From NCBI RefSeq assembly GCF_022829545.1, contig NZ_JAKSYM010000369.1:1-64000 (forward strand): a stretch of 64,000 bases of DNA, in the 5' to 3' direction. Within the stretch, counting starts at the first letter, position 1, and each line of letters opens with the position of its first letter. The notes below the pieces were generated by a model. The model had not been told where the DNA came from, made no database searches, and was given only the letters and a program-made list of their open reading frames with translations. Below, piece by piece: positions 9,011 to 17,206 of this stretch. The position numbers and the translations under genes were made by a program. Origin of the DNA: Methylobacterium sp. J-030 (GTDB lineage: Bacteria > Pseudomonadota > Alphaproteobacteria > Rhizobiales > Beijerinckiaceae).

Positions 9011-9145
9011 ATCCAATCCCCTCATCCTGAGGTGCCGGCGCGCAGCGGAGGCCTCGAAGGAGCCCTCCAGCCAGCCGCGCGATCCCTGGAGCCCTCCTTC
9101 GAGGCCCGCTGACGCGGGCACCTCAGGATGAGGGGATTGGATGGA
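9011..9145. repeat. Family A inverted repeat, copy 2
   Basis: A near-perfect outer stem pairs CATCCAATCCCCTCATCCTG at the left with CAGGATGAGGGGATTGGATG at the right. Inside, GCCTCGAAGGAGCCCTCCA pairs with GGAGCCCTCCTTCGAGGC. Together with copy 1 this is a dispersed, foldable element of about 135 bp. It occupies most of the 320-base gap between the regulator and the transporter; nothing else is seen in that gap. Confidence 0.8.
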
Positions 9146-9301
9146 GGTGCCGGCTCGTCGTGGAGAAGCAGCCTCGGAAGACCGCGACAGGCGGCTCCAC
9201 GTCCGGTTGAAACACCCGCCCTGTCGCGTGCAGGCGTTGCGGTGGGCTGCCCGGCTGGGCATGAGGATTACGCCTGAATGCATAATCCCACGCGAGGATC
9301 G

Positions 9302-10621
9302 ATGGCCGCCACCACCGCCGCCCCGGCTGCCGGGACCGGAACGAACCAGTCCGCCCGGGCGGCGCTCGCGGCCTTCGTGGGCACCACGATCGAGTGGTAC
9401 GACTTCTTCATCTACGGCACCGCGGCGGCGCTCGTCTTCGGGCCGCTCTTCTTCACGGCGGAATCGCCCTACATCGCGACGCTCTCGGCCTTCGGCACCT
9501 TCGCGGTCGGCTTCCTGGCCCGGCCGCTCGGCGGCCTGATCTTCGGGCATCTCGGCGACCGGTTCGGGCGCAAGCGGGCGCTGGTGGCGACGCTGGTGAT
9601 GATGGGCATCGCCACCTCGGGCATCGGGCTGCTGCCGACCTACGCGTCGGTCGGCCTGTGGGCGCCGGTGATGCTGGTCGTCCTGCGGCTGATCCAGGGG
9701 CTGGCGGTCGGCGGCGAGTGGGGCGGGGCGGTGCTGATGGCCGCCGAGCACGCGCCGGCCGGGCGCAACACCTTCTTCGCATCCTTCGCCCAGCTCGGCA
9801 GCCCCGCCGGACAGATCCTGTCGCTCCTGGCCTTCCGGCTCGCCGGCCTCCTCGACAAGGAGAGTTTCTTGAGTTGGGGCTGGCGGGTGCCGTTCCTGAT
9901 CAGCATCCTGCTGCTCGCCGTCGGGCTCGCGATCCGCCTCGGCGTCGCGGAATCGCCGGCCTTCGAGAGGACCCGGGCCGCGGGCGGCCCGCCGCCGGCC
10001 CCCGTGCGCGAGGTGCTGACGACCTGCCTCAAGCCGGTGCTGCTGGCGGCCGGCGCCAACACCTTCGCGATCGCCTCGGTCTACCTGTTCAACACCTTCA
10101 TGATCGCCTTCACCACGCAGTATCTCGGCATCGCGCGGGCGACGATCCTCGACGCCCTGCTGATCGGCGCCGTGGTGCAGCTGATCATGACCCCGGTGGG
10201 CGCCCGGATCGCGGAGGCCATCCGCAACGAGCGCCTGTTCCTGCAGGGCACGCTGATCTGGGCGATGCTGGCGCCCTATCCCCTGTTCTGGCTGGTCGAG
10301 ACCAAGTCGGTGCCGCTGATCGTGCTCGGCCTCGCGCTCAACGTGATCGGCAGCGCGACCTTCTACGCGGTGATCGCCGGCTACCTCGCGGGCGCCTTCC
10401 CGGCCCGGATCCGCTACACGGCAATCTCGATCGCCTACCAGTTCTGCGGCGCGCTGGCCGGCGGCCTGACGCCGATCGTCGGCACGGTCCTGGCCGAGCG
10501 CTTCCAGGGCCATTGGTGGCCGATCGCCGTGTTCGGCACGGTGCTGGCGGGCGTGTCCTTCGTCTGCGTGACGCTGATCGGCGGCTACCGCGCACGCCAG
10601 CGCGGCTTTCTGGACGGGTGA
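9302..10621 (+). CDS. MFS transporter, metabolite:H+ symporter (MHS) type
   Basis: A 439-residue inner-membrane protein with about twelve membrane helices. The MHS hallmark GTTIEWYDFFIYGTAAAL follows the first cytoplasmic segment, and the MFS signature GHLGDRFGRKRAL joins helices 2 and 3; RLIQGLAVGGEWGGAV is also typical. The family imports organic acids, betaines and similar solutes with protons. Its position after the XRE-cupin regulator and aminotransferase suggests uptake of that unit's substrate, an inference. ATG 9302 has GAGG four bases upstream; the ATG at 9278 lacks one. Confidence 0.88.
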   Translation: MAATTAAPAAGTGTNQSARAALAAFVGTTIEWYDFFIYGTAAALVFGPLFFTAESPYIATLSAFGTFAVGFLARPLGGLIFGHLGDRFGRKRALVATLVMMGIATSGIGLLPTYASVGLWAPVMLVVLRLIQGLAVGGEWGGAVLMAAEHAPAGRNTFFASFAQLGSPAGQILSLLAFRLAGLLDKESFLSWGWRVPFLISILLLAVGLAIRLGVAESPAFERTRAAGGPPPAPVREVLTTCLKPVLLAAGANTFAIASVYLFNTFMIAFTTQYLGIARATILDALLIGAVVQLIMTPVGARIAEAIRNERLFLQGTLIWAMLAPYPLFWLVETKSVPLIVLGLALNVIGSATFYAVIAGYLAGAFPARIRYTAISIAYQFCGALAGGLTPIVGTVLAERFQGHWWPIAVFGTVLAGVSFVCVTLIGGYRARQRGFLDG

Positions 10622-10690
10622 GGGCGGATCGCTCGAAAGCCGCCGATCCGCGTAACGCGGGATTCAGGCCGGCGGATTAGCGTCGGCGGG

Positions 10691-10891
10691 ATGGATACCG
10701 TCTCCGCAGCCACCGCCGTCCAGATGCTGGGCGCGGCCCAGAACCAGCAGATCGGCGTCGCCATCGCCCGGCAGCAGCTCACGGCCGACAAGGCCGTGGC
10801 CGGCCTCGTGGCGGAGGACGCCCAGAACGCGGCGAGCGCCGCGCCGCCGGCGCCCCCCGGCCAGGGCCTGAGCGTCGACCTGCGGGTCTGA
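10691..10891 (+). CDS. YjfB-like putative motility protein
   Basis: A 66-residue protein resembling the short YjfB family, annotated in some genomes as putative motility protein. The visible match is a helical N-terminal half (AVQMLGAAQNQQIGVAIARQ) and a closing short hydrophobic tail after a Pro/Ala linker (GQGLSVDLRV). It stands alone between the transporter and a family C repeat. Function in the family is not established. The small size and biased composition leave some doubt that the match is real. Confidence 0.6.
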   Translation: MDTVSAATAVQMLGAAQNQQIGVAIARQQLTADKAVAGLVAEDAQNAASAAPPAPPGQGLSVDLRV

Positions 10892-10930
10892 GAGCCCGTC
10901 GTTTTCCGCTGCACGGACCGGCCAAGTCGT

Positions 10931-11047
10931 GGTTTCGAAAGGTCGGGACCTTTCGCGGGTCCAGGGCGGAGCCCTGGTGTCGGGCTGCGCCCGAGACGAT
11001 CAGGGCTTTGCCCTGACAACCCACCAAAGGGCTCGCCCTTTGGAACC
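10931..11047 (+). repeat. Family C structured repeat, full copy (plus orientation)
   Basis: Five short hairpins in a row: GAAAGGTC-GGGACCTTTC; CCAGGGC-GGAGCCCTGG; GTCGGGC-TGCGCCCGA; TCAGGGC-TTTGCCCTGA; CCAAAGGGC-TCGCCCTTTGG. The ends GGTTTC and GGAAACC-like GGAACCC could close an outer stem. It sits between convergent genes, so a terminator role is possible. Copies at 19179 and 34269 keep the order in the opposite orientation. Confidence 0.75.
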
Positions 11048-11112
11048 CCGGGATCTTACGTCGAACAAACCCTGAGACAGACCCCGAACGCTTCGACTTT
11101 CCAGGGAGCGCG

Positions 11113-11412
11113 TCAGCGCTTGCGCACGAACTCCGTGCGCAGGACCAGGCCCTTGATGGTGTCGTGGCGGCAATCGATCTCCTTGGGATCGTCCGTCAGG
11201 CGGATCGACCGGATGACCGTGCCCTGCTTGAGGGTCTGGTTCGCGCCCTTGACCTTCAGGTCCTTGATCAGCGTGACCGAGTCGCCGTCGGCGAGGCGGT
11301 TGCCCGAGGCGTCGCGGACCTCGGCCCGGGCCGGCGCCGCACCGGCCGCCCCGGGCGGGAGCCACTCGCCGGTGGCCTCGTCGTACACGTAAGTCTCGTC
11401 GTCGCCGGTCAA
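11113..11412 (-). CDS. PhnA-domain (YjdM-like) protein
   Basis: A 99-residue protein whose C-terminal two thirds match the PhnA/YjdM domain: VRDASGNRLADGDSVTLIKD, then LKVKGANQTLKQGTVIRSIR, and the end LVLRTEFVRKR. The zinc ribbon of longer family members is missing; the first 30 residues are an acidic and Gly/Pro/Ala-rich segment instead. Despite the old name phnA, E. coli YjdM is not needed for phosphonate use, so no pathway is assigned. Confidence 0.82.
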   Translation of the reverse strand: MTGDDETYVYDEATGEWLPPGAAGAAPARAEVRDASGNRLADGDSVTLIKDLKVKGANQTLKQGTVIRSIRLTDDPKEIDCRHDTIKGLVLRTEFVRKR

Positions 11413-11587
11413 ATCCCAAGCCCCCGGTTCGGATCGGGCCGGGTCCGTCAGGATCTCTCAGGCCCGCATCCGCGCATCCCGCCACACCGAACCGGCAACC
11501 GATTCGGCGGGGGACGGCCGAGCTTAGCCGATCGGCCCGGCCCTGCGCGAGGGCGGCGGAGCCGGGCAGGGGACTCGGGGAGGGCGC

Positions 11588-12874
11588 TTACCGCTTGAGC
11601 GGCCCGGCCTCGATCACGTCCTCGACGGTCCGCAGGCCGGCGCGGGGCGCGTTGACCAGGCAGGCCATGTTGCCGGGCGGGTGCTGGTTCTTCCACATCT
11701 TGGTGTGGGCCTGGGGGATCTTGTCCCAGGGGAAGACCTCGCTCATGCACGGGTCGATCCGCCGGTCCAGCACGAACTGGTTGGCCGCCGAGGCCTGCTT
11801 CAGGTGGGCGAAGTGCGAGCCCTGGATCCGCTTCTGCCGCATCCAGACGTAGCGGGCGTCGAAGGTGATGTTGAAGCCGGTCGTGCCGGCGCAGAACACA
11901 ACCATGCCGCCGCGCTTCACCACCAGCGCCGAGACCGGGAAGGTCGCCTCGCCGGGATGCTCGAACACGATGTCGACATCCTGCTTGCCGGTGATGTCCC
12001 AGATCGCCTTGCCAAATTTCCGCGCCTCTTTCGTCCAGGCGTGGAACTCAGGGGAGTTCACCTTCGGGAGCTGGCCCCAGCAGTCGAAGTCCTTGCGGTT
12101 GATGACGCCCTTGGCGCCGAGGCTCATCACGTAGTCGCGCTTCGACTCGTCCGAGATCACCGCGATGGCGTTGGCGCCGGACGCCGCGCAGAGCTGCACG
12201 CCGAACACGCCGAGGCCGCCGGAGGCGCCCCAGATCAGCACGTTCTGGCCGGGCTTCACCGTGTGCGGGGCGTGGCCGAACAGCATGCGGTAAGCGGTAG
12301 CGAGCGTCAGCGTGTAGCAGGCCGCCTCCTCCCAGGTGAGGTGCTTGGGCCGCGTCATCAGCTGGCGGGACTGCACCCGGCAGAACTGCGCGAAGGAGCC
12401 GTCCCCGGTCTCGTAGCCCCAGATGCGCTGCGAGGGGGACAGCATCGGGTCGCCGCCGTTGCACTCCTCGTCGTCGCCGTCGTCGCGGTTGCAGTGGACG
12501 ATGACCTCGTCGCCGACCTTCCAGCGCTTCACCTTCGCGCCGACCTTCCAGACGATGCCCGACGCGTCGGAGCCCGCGATGTGGTACTCGCCCTTGTGCA
12601 CGTCGAAGGGCGAGATCGGCTCGCCGAGGCCGGCCCAGACGCCGTTGTAGTTGACGCCCGCCGCCATGACAAAGACCAGAACCTCGTCGTCGCCGATCTC
12701 CCAGACCGGCAGCACTTCGAGCTGGTGGGACTGCTCCGGGGGGCCGTGGCGCTCGCGCCGGATCGCCCAGGCATACATCTTGGCCGGCACGTGACCGAGC
12801 GGCGGGATCTCCCCCATCTCGTAGAGGTCCTTGACCTCCCCGCCCGTCGGACTGACCGCAGCGCTCGCCGCCAT
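11588..12874 (-). CDS. ccr: Crotonyl-CoA carboxylase/reductase
   Basis: Catalyses NADPH-dependent reductive carboxylation of crotonyl-CoA to ethylmalonyl-CoA, the defining step of the ethylmalonyl-CoA pathway that replaces the glyoxylate shunt. The 428-residue protein is a medium-chain dehydrogenase: an N-terminal GroES-like domain (MAAGVNYNGVWAGLGEPIS), a Rossmann fold with WGASGGLGVFGVQLC, and CCR-specific stretches such as HCNRDDGDDEECNGGDPMLS and KEARKFGKAIWDITG. ATG 12874 has GAGGAGAG upstream. The next gene outward, divergent across 450 bases, is ecm, whose product acts two steps later. Confidence 0.97.
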   Translation of the reverse strand: MAASAAVSPTGGEVKDLYEMGEIPPLGHVPAKMYAWAIRRERHGPPEQSHQLEVLPVWEIGDDEVLVFVMAAGVNYNGVWAGLGEPISPFDVHKGEYHIAGSDASGIVWKVGAKVKRWKVGDEVIVHCNRDDGDDEECNGGDPMLSPSQRIWGYETGDGSFAQFCRVQSRQLMTRPKHLTWEEAACYTLTLATAYRMLFGHAPHTVKPGQNVLIWGASGGLGVFGVQLCAASGANAIAVISDESKRDYVMSLGAKGVINRKDFDCWGQLPKVNSPEFHAWTKEARKFGKAIWDITGKQDVDIVFEHPGEATFPVSALVVKRGGMVVFCAGTTGFNITFDARYVWMRQKRIQGSHFAHLKQASAANQFVLDRRIDPCMSEVFPWDKIPQAHTKMWKNQHPPGNMACLVNAPRAGLRTVEDVIEAGPLKR

Positions 12875-12926
12875 CTCGCTCTCCTCTCGTCCCGCGTGTT
12901 GCTCACGGCCGCGGTTCTCCCTCGCG

Positions 12927-12955
12927 CTATAGCGGCGATGCGAAACACCTCCAAG
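12927..12955 (-). promoter_or_regulatory. Candidate ccr promoter (-35 and -10)
   Basis: On the minus strand the sequence reads CTTGGA, 17 bases, CTATAG, close to the alphaproteobacterial housekeeping consensus CTTGAC-N17-CTATAT. The -10 box lies about 53 bases before the ccr start codon. Not tested; found by eye. Confidence 0.55.
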
Positions 12956-12981
12956 TGGGTCGAAAGTCGAAACCCAGAGGT
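12947..12981. promoter_or_regulatory. Inverted repeat over the ccr -35 box
   Basis: ACCTC-CAAG-TGGGT-N10-ACCCA-GAGGT: two 5-base arms pair, separated by a small bulge. It overlaps the proposed -35 box, a position suited to a repressor or activator. M. extorquens has a known TetR-family regulator of ccr (CcrR) that binds a palindrome; whether this is its site was not checked. Confidence 0.4.
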
Positions 12982-13324
12982 TTTCGCCCTGAAGAAGCCG
13001 CCCGCACAGGGCAGGGGCCCGCGTATTCAAATTCGGTTTTCGGGGAGACCAAGTATTATTCCGCGCGCCGGGGGCCGGCAGCAGACCAGAGACCTTGCAC
13101 GACGCTGTCGACCTCTCAGGTGGACTTTATACCAGATAGCGAGCGGCCGCGCGGGCCGGCACCGTCAAATCCCGCTGTCCCGGCGCACAAGTTTTTTGAA
13201 GCGCCGCGGTGCCGCGCGGGGGCGTCTTGCACCTCCGTCGCGGATGACGCGTGCCCAAGCCTTCGCTACGGTGGCGGCAAGGCTGCGCTCCGGGCGCGGA
13301 TACAAAGATCACACGGAGGCCAGG

Positions 13325-15364
13325 ATGGGCGCGCGTATCGCGGAGACCGGCGTCGACAAGTCTAGCCGCGACAAGCCCTGGATCATCCGCACCTATGCGG
13401 GACACTCGACCGCGGCGGAGTCGAACAAGCTCTATCGCGGCAACCTCGCCAAGGGCCAGACCGGCCTGTCGGTGGCCTTCGACCTGCCGACCCAGACCGG
13501 CTACGACCCCGACCACGAACTCGCCCGCGGCGAGGTCGGCAAGGTCGGCGTCTCGATCGCGCATCTCGGCGACATGCGGGCCCTGTTCCAGGACATCCCG
13601 CTCGCCCAGATGAACACCTCGATGACCATCAACGCCACGGCCCCGTGGCTGCTGGCGCTCTATCTGGCGGTGGCCGAGGAGCAGGGCGCGCCGCTCGCCG
13701 CCCTCCAGGGCACGACCCAGAACGACATCATCAAGGAGTACCTGTCGCGCGGCACCTACGTGTTCCCGCCCGCGCCCTCGCTCCGGCTCACCAAGGACGT
13801 GATCCTCTTCACCACGCAGAACGTGCCGAAGTGGAACCCGATGAACGTCTGCTCCTACCACCTGCAGGAGGCGGGGGCGACGCCGGTCCAGGAGCTGTCC
13901 TACGCGCTCGCCATCGCCATCGCGGTGCTCGACACGGTGCGGGATGATCCGGAATTCGACGCCGAGAGCTTTTCCGACGTGTTCGGCCGGATCTCGTTCT
14001 TCGTGAACGCGGGCCTGCGGTTCGTGACCGAGATCTGCAAGATGCGGGCGTTCTCGGAACTCTGGGACGAGATCGCCCGGGAGCGCTACGGCATCGACGA
14101 CCCGAAGAAGCGCATTTTTCGGTATGGCGTTCAGGTCAACAGCCTCGGGCTGACGGAACAGCAGCCCGAAAACAACGTCCATCGCATCCTGATCGAGATG
14201 CTGGCGGTGACGCTCTCGAAGCGCGCCCGCGCCCGCGCCGTGCAGTTGCCGGCCTGGAACGAGGCGCTCGGCCTGCCGCGGCCCTGGGACCAGCAATGGT
14301 CCATGCGGATGCAGCAGATCCTGGCCTTCGAGACCGACCTCCTCGAATACGACGACATCTTCGACGGCAGCCACGTGATCGACGCCAAGGTCGAGGAACT
14401 GAAGGCCCAGACCCGGGCCGAGCTGGAGCGGATCGGCGGCATCGGCGGCGCGGTCGCGGCGGTGGAGACCGGGGCGCTCAAGCGCGCGCTGGTCGAGTCG
14501 AACGCCCGGCGGATCTCGGCCATCGAGGCCGGCGAGCAGATCGTGGTCGGCGTCAACAAGTGGCAGCAGGGCGAGCCCTCGCCGCTCACCGCCGGGGAGG
14601 GGGCGATCTTTTCCGTCTCCGAGACCGTCGAGATGGAGGCGCAGGCCCGCATCCGCGACTGGCGCGGCCGCCGCGACGAGCGGGCCGCGGGTCAGGCGCT
14701 GGAGGCCCTGGAGCAGGCGGCGCGCTCGGGCGCCAACATCATGCCGCCCTCGATCGAGGCCGCCAAGGCCGGCGTCACCACCGGCGAATGGGGCGCGCGC
14801 CTGCGCGCGGTGTTCGGCGAGTACCGGGCGCCCACCGGCGTCACCGTGGAGACCATCTCGAGCGGCGCGGCCGAGGAGGCCAAGCTCCTGATCGCCGATC
14901 TCGGCGAGCGGCTCGGCGAGACGCCGAAGCTCGTGGTCGGCAAGCCGGGCCTCGACGGCCATTCCAACGGCGCCGAGCAGATCGCGCTCCGCGCCCGGGA
15001 CGTCGGCTTCGACGTGACCTACGACGGCATCCGCCAGACACCGGCCGAGATCGTCGCCAAGGCGAAGGAGACCGGCGCCCACGTGGTCGGCCTGTCGATC
15101 CTCTCGGGGAGCCACGTGCCGCTGGTCCGCGAGGTCCGGGCCAAGATGCGCGAGGCCGGGCTCGACCACATTCCGGTGGTGGTCGGCGGTATCATCTCGC
15201 CCGAGGACGAGCTGGTTCTCAGGAACATGGGCGTGCGCGCCGTCTATACGCCCAAGGATTACGCGATCGACCAGATCATGGTCGGCCTGGCCAAGGTCGT
15301 CGAGAAAGCCCTTGAGTATTCCGGGTCGTCAAAACAGCCGCACGAGGACGCCAAGACCTACTGA
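13325..15364 (+). CDS. ecm: Ethylmalonyl-CoA mutase
   Basis: Adenosylcobalamin enzyme converting (2R)-ethylmalonyl-CoA to methylsuccinyl-CoA; called meaA in older methylotroph work. The 679-residue single chain has the mutase TIM barrel (RTYAGHSTAAESNKLYR, SVAFDLPTQTGYDPDHE, GTTQNDIIKEY) and a C-terminal B12-binding domain with the DxHxxG motif as DGHSNG at 544-549, followed by VGLSILSGSH and VVVGGIIS. The run KPWIIRTYAGHSTAAESNK is near-diagnostic against methylmalonyl-CoA mutase. ATG 13325 is preceded by GGAGG. It diverges from ccr. Confidence 0.97.
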   Translation: MGARIAETGVDKSSRDKPWIIRTYAGHSTAAESNKLYRGNLAKGQTGLSVAFDLPTQTGYDPDHELARGEVGKVGVSIAHLGDMRALFQDIPLAQMNTSMTINATAPWLLALYLAVAEEQGAPLAALQGTTQNDIIKEYLSRGTYVFPPAPSLRLTKDVILFTTQNVPKWNPMNVCSYHLQEAGATPVQELSYALAIAIAVLDTVRDDPEFDAESFSDVFGRISFFVNAGLRFVTEICKMRAFSELWDEIARERYGIDDPKKRIFRYGVQVNSLGLTEQQPENNVHRILIEMLAVTLSKRARARAVQLPAWNEALGLPRPWDQQWSMRMQQILAFETDLLEYDDIFDGSHVIDAKVEELKAQTRAELERIGGIGGAVAAVETGALKRALVESNARRISAIEAGEQIVVGVNKWQQGEPSPLTAGEGAIFSVSETVEMEAQARIRDWRGRRDERAAGQALEALEQAARSGANIMPPSIEAAKAGVTTGEWGARLRAVFGEYRAPTGVTVETISSGAAEEAKLLIADLGERLGETPKLVVGKPGLDGHSNGAEQIALRARDVGFDVTYDGIRQTPAEIVAKAKETGAHVVGLSILSGSHVPLVREVRAKMREAGLDHIPVVVGGIISPEDELVLRNMGVRAVYTPKDYAIDQIMVGLAKVVEKALEYSGSSKQPHEDAKTY

Positions 15365-15473
15365 AAACCGCCAGCTTTTAACGCGGATCGATCCAGATCG
15401 CGCGTCAAAGAAGCTTAACTGTTTCTCCGCATAGCATTCCTCGGCTCATCGCACGAGCCGAGGAGCAAGCGGC

Positions 15474-17159
15474 ATGCGAAACGGCCTCTCCATCGCGACC
15501 AAGCTCGGGAGCTGTCTCGCCGCCCTGGTCCTGCTGATCGCCGCGACGAGCGGCCTGTCGCTGGAAGAATTGAGGCGCGTCGCGACCACCGCCGGCGAGC
15601 TGCGCGACGTCCGCGTGCCCGCGACCGACATGCTGGGCGGGATCGGCATCAACGTGATGCGTCAGCGGGTGAACGGCAACCGCCTGATCACCGCCGACAC
15701 CCCGCAGCAGCGGGCCCTGGTCGAGGGCCAGATCGCCAAGCGCGACGCGCTGCTCGCCGCACAGATCGCCCGCTACGAGGCCCTGCCGCTCTCGGGGCCG
15801 GAGCGCGACGCCGACGCGCAGTTCCGGCAGCATCTGGCCACCTATGCCGACCAGCAGCGGCAGGCGGTGGCGTTGTCCATGGCGGGTGACGTGGCCGCCG
15901 GGCAGCGCATCTACAACACGGCGATGTCGGACAGCATCGCCGCCATCATGGCGGATTGGGAGAAGCTGGTCGGCCTGAACGCGGCCGAATCCCGAACCAG
16001 CGGCGCGCAGATCGCGCAGACCTACGCGGACGCCGTGCAGAACACGCTCGCGCTCGCCGGCCTCGCCCTCGTGGTCGCCCTCGGCGCCATGGTCCTGGTG
16101 GCGCGGGGCGTCAGCCGACCGCTGCGGGCGATCTCCGCAGCGACGCAGCGCCTGGCCGCCGGCGATACCGAGGCCGACATCCCGGCCCGTGATCGTCGGG
16201 ACGAAATGGGCGTCCTGTCCCGCGCGCTCGTCGTGTTCCGCGACGCCCTGGTCCGGACCCGTGCCCTGGAGGCCGAGGCCGCCCGGGCCCGCACCGATAT
16301 CGAGGCGCAGCGCCAGGCCGCGACCCATGCCCTGGCCGCCGCGTTCGAGAAGGCGGTGGGCGGCATCGTCGGCGGCGTCACCGCGGCGGCGACCGAGCTG
16401 GAGGCGACGGCCCGGTCGCTGACGGGCAGCGCGGCGGCCTCGGCCGGCCAGTCGACGACGGTCTCGGCCGCCGCGAGCGAGGCGGCCGCCAACGTCAACA
16501 CCGTGGCGGCGGCGGCCGAGGAGCTGGGCTCCTCCGTGCAGGAGATCGGCCGTCAGGTCTCGGGTTCGGCGGAACTGGCGCGGACGGCGGTGAGCGAGGC
16601 CACCGAGACGGTGGCGCTGGTGCAGGATCTCAGCACGGCGGCCGCGACGGTGAGCGACGTGGTGGCGCTGATCTCCGGGATCGCGGCCCAGACCAACCTG
16701 CTGGCGCTCAACGCCACGATCGAGGCCGCCCGCGCGGGGCCCGCCGGGCGCGGCTTCGCGGTGGTGGCCAGCGAGGTCAAGGCCTTGGCCGCGCAGACCG
16801 CCAAGGCCACCGAGGAGATCACCGGCCAGATCGGCCGGATCCAGAGCTCGACGGGGCAGGCCGCGGCGGCGATCGACCGGATCGGGCGGCGCATCCGCGA
16901 GATCGACGGCGTGGCGGCCAGCATCGCGGCGGCGGTTGAGCAGCAGGGGGCCGCGACCCAGGAGATCGTCCGCAACGTCGCACAGGCGGCGGCCGGCGCC
17001 GGCACCGTCACGAACACGATCGCGGACCTCGCCCAGGCCGCCGAGGAGACCGGCTCGGCGGCCGATCAAGTCCTGAGCGCGGCCTCCGAGATGTCGCGTC
17101 AAGCCGAGCACCTGAGCACGGAGGTCGGGCGTTTCCTCGCCACGGTGCGGGCCGCGTGA
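15474..17159 (+). CDS. Methyl-accepting chemotaxis protein
   Basis: A 561-residue chemoreceptor. Helix 1 (about 9-29) and helix 2 (about 184-206) bracket a helical periplasmic sensor domain of about 150 residues with no recognised ligand pocket. A HAMP domain follows (RPLRAISAATQRLAAGD), then a long coiled-coil signalling domain whose hairpin tip reads NLLALNATIEAARAGPAGRG, then FAVVASEVKALAAQTAKAT. It lacks an obvious C-terminal CheR-tethering pentapeptide. motA and motB lie about 14 kb away in the window. Confidence 0.92.
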   Translation: MRNGLSIATKLGSCLAALVLLIAATSGLSLEELRRVATTAGELRDVRVPATDMLGGIGINVMRQRVNGNRLITADTPQQRALVEGQIAKRDALLAAQIARYEALPLSGPERDADAQFRQHLATYADQQRQAVALSMAGDVAAGQRIYNTAMSDSIAAIMADWEKLVGLNAAESRTSGAQIAQTYADAVQNTLALAGLALVVALGAMVLVARGVSRPLRAISAATQRLAAGDTEADIPARDRRDEMGVLSRALVVFRDALVRTRALEAEAARARTDIEAQRQAATHALAAAFEKAVGGIVGGVTAAATELEATARSLTGSAAASAGQSTTVSAAASEAAANVNTVAAAAEELGSSVQEIGRQVSGSAELARTAVSEATETVALVQDLSTAAATVSDVVALISGIAAQTNLLALNATIEAARAGPAGRGFAVVASEVKALAAQTAKATEEITGQIGRIQSSTGQAAAAIDRIGRRIREIDGVAASIAAAVEQQGAATQEIVRNVAQAAAGAGTVTNTIADLAQAAEETGSAADQVLSAASEMSRQAEHLSTEVGRFLATVRAA

Positions 17160-17206
17160 CCCGCCGGGCCCTCACGATCGCGCCCGGGATCGCGTAGGAC
17201 GGCGCC

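Larger units (their letters stand above)
12875..13324. other. ccr-ecm divergent intergenic region
   Basis: 450 bases with no convincing gene. The ccr-proximal part holds a promoter and an inverted repeat, listed separately. The rest is locally AT-richer than the genes (for example around 13026-13065 and 13190-13200) and should hold the ecm control signals, but no clear -35/-10 pair for ecm was found. No cobalamin riboswitch box was recognised. Confidence 0.6.

Noticed and set aside
12875..13324. Cobalamin riboswitch before the B12-dependent mutase gene ecm
   Set aside because: No B12-box or matching pseudoknot pieces were seen; ecm uses rather than makes or imports B12, so a riboswitch is not expected.
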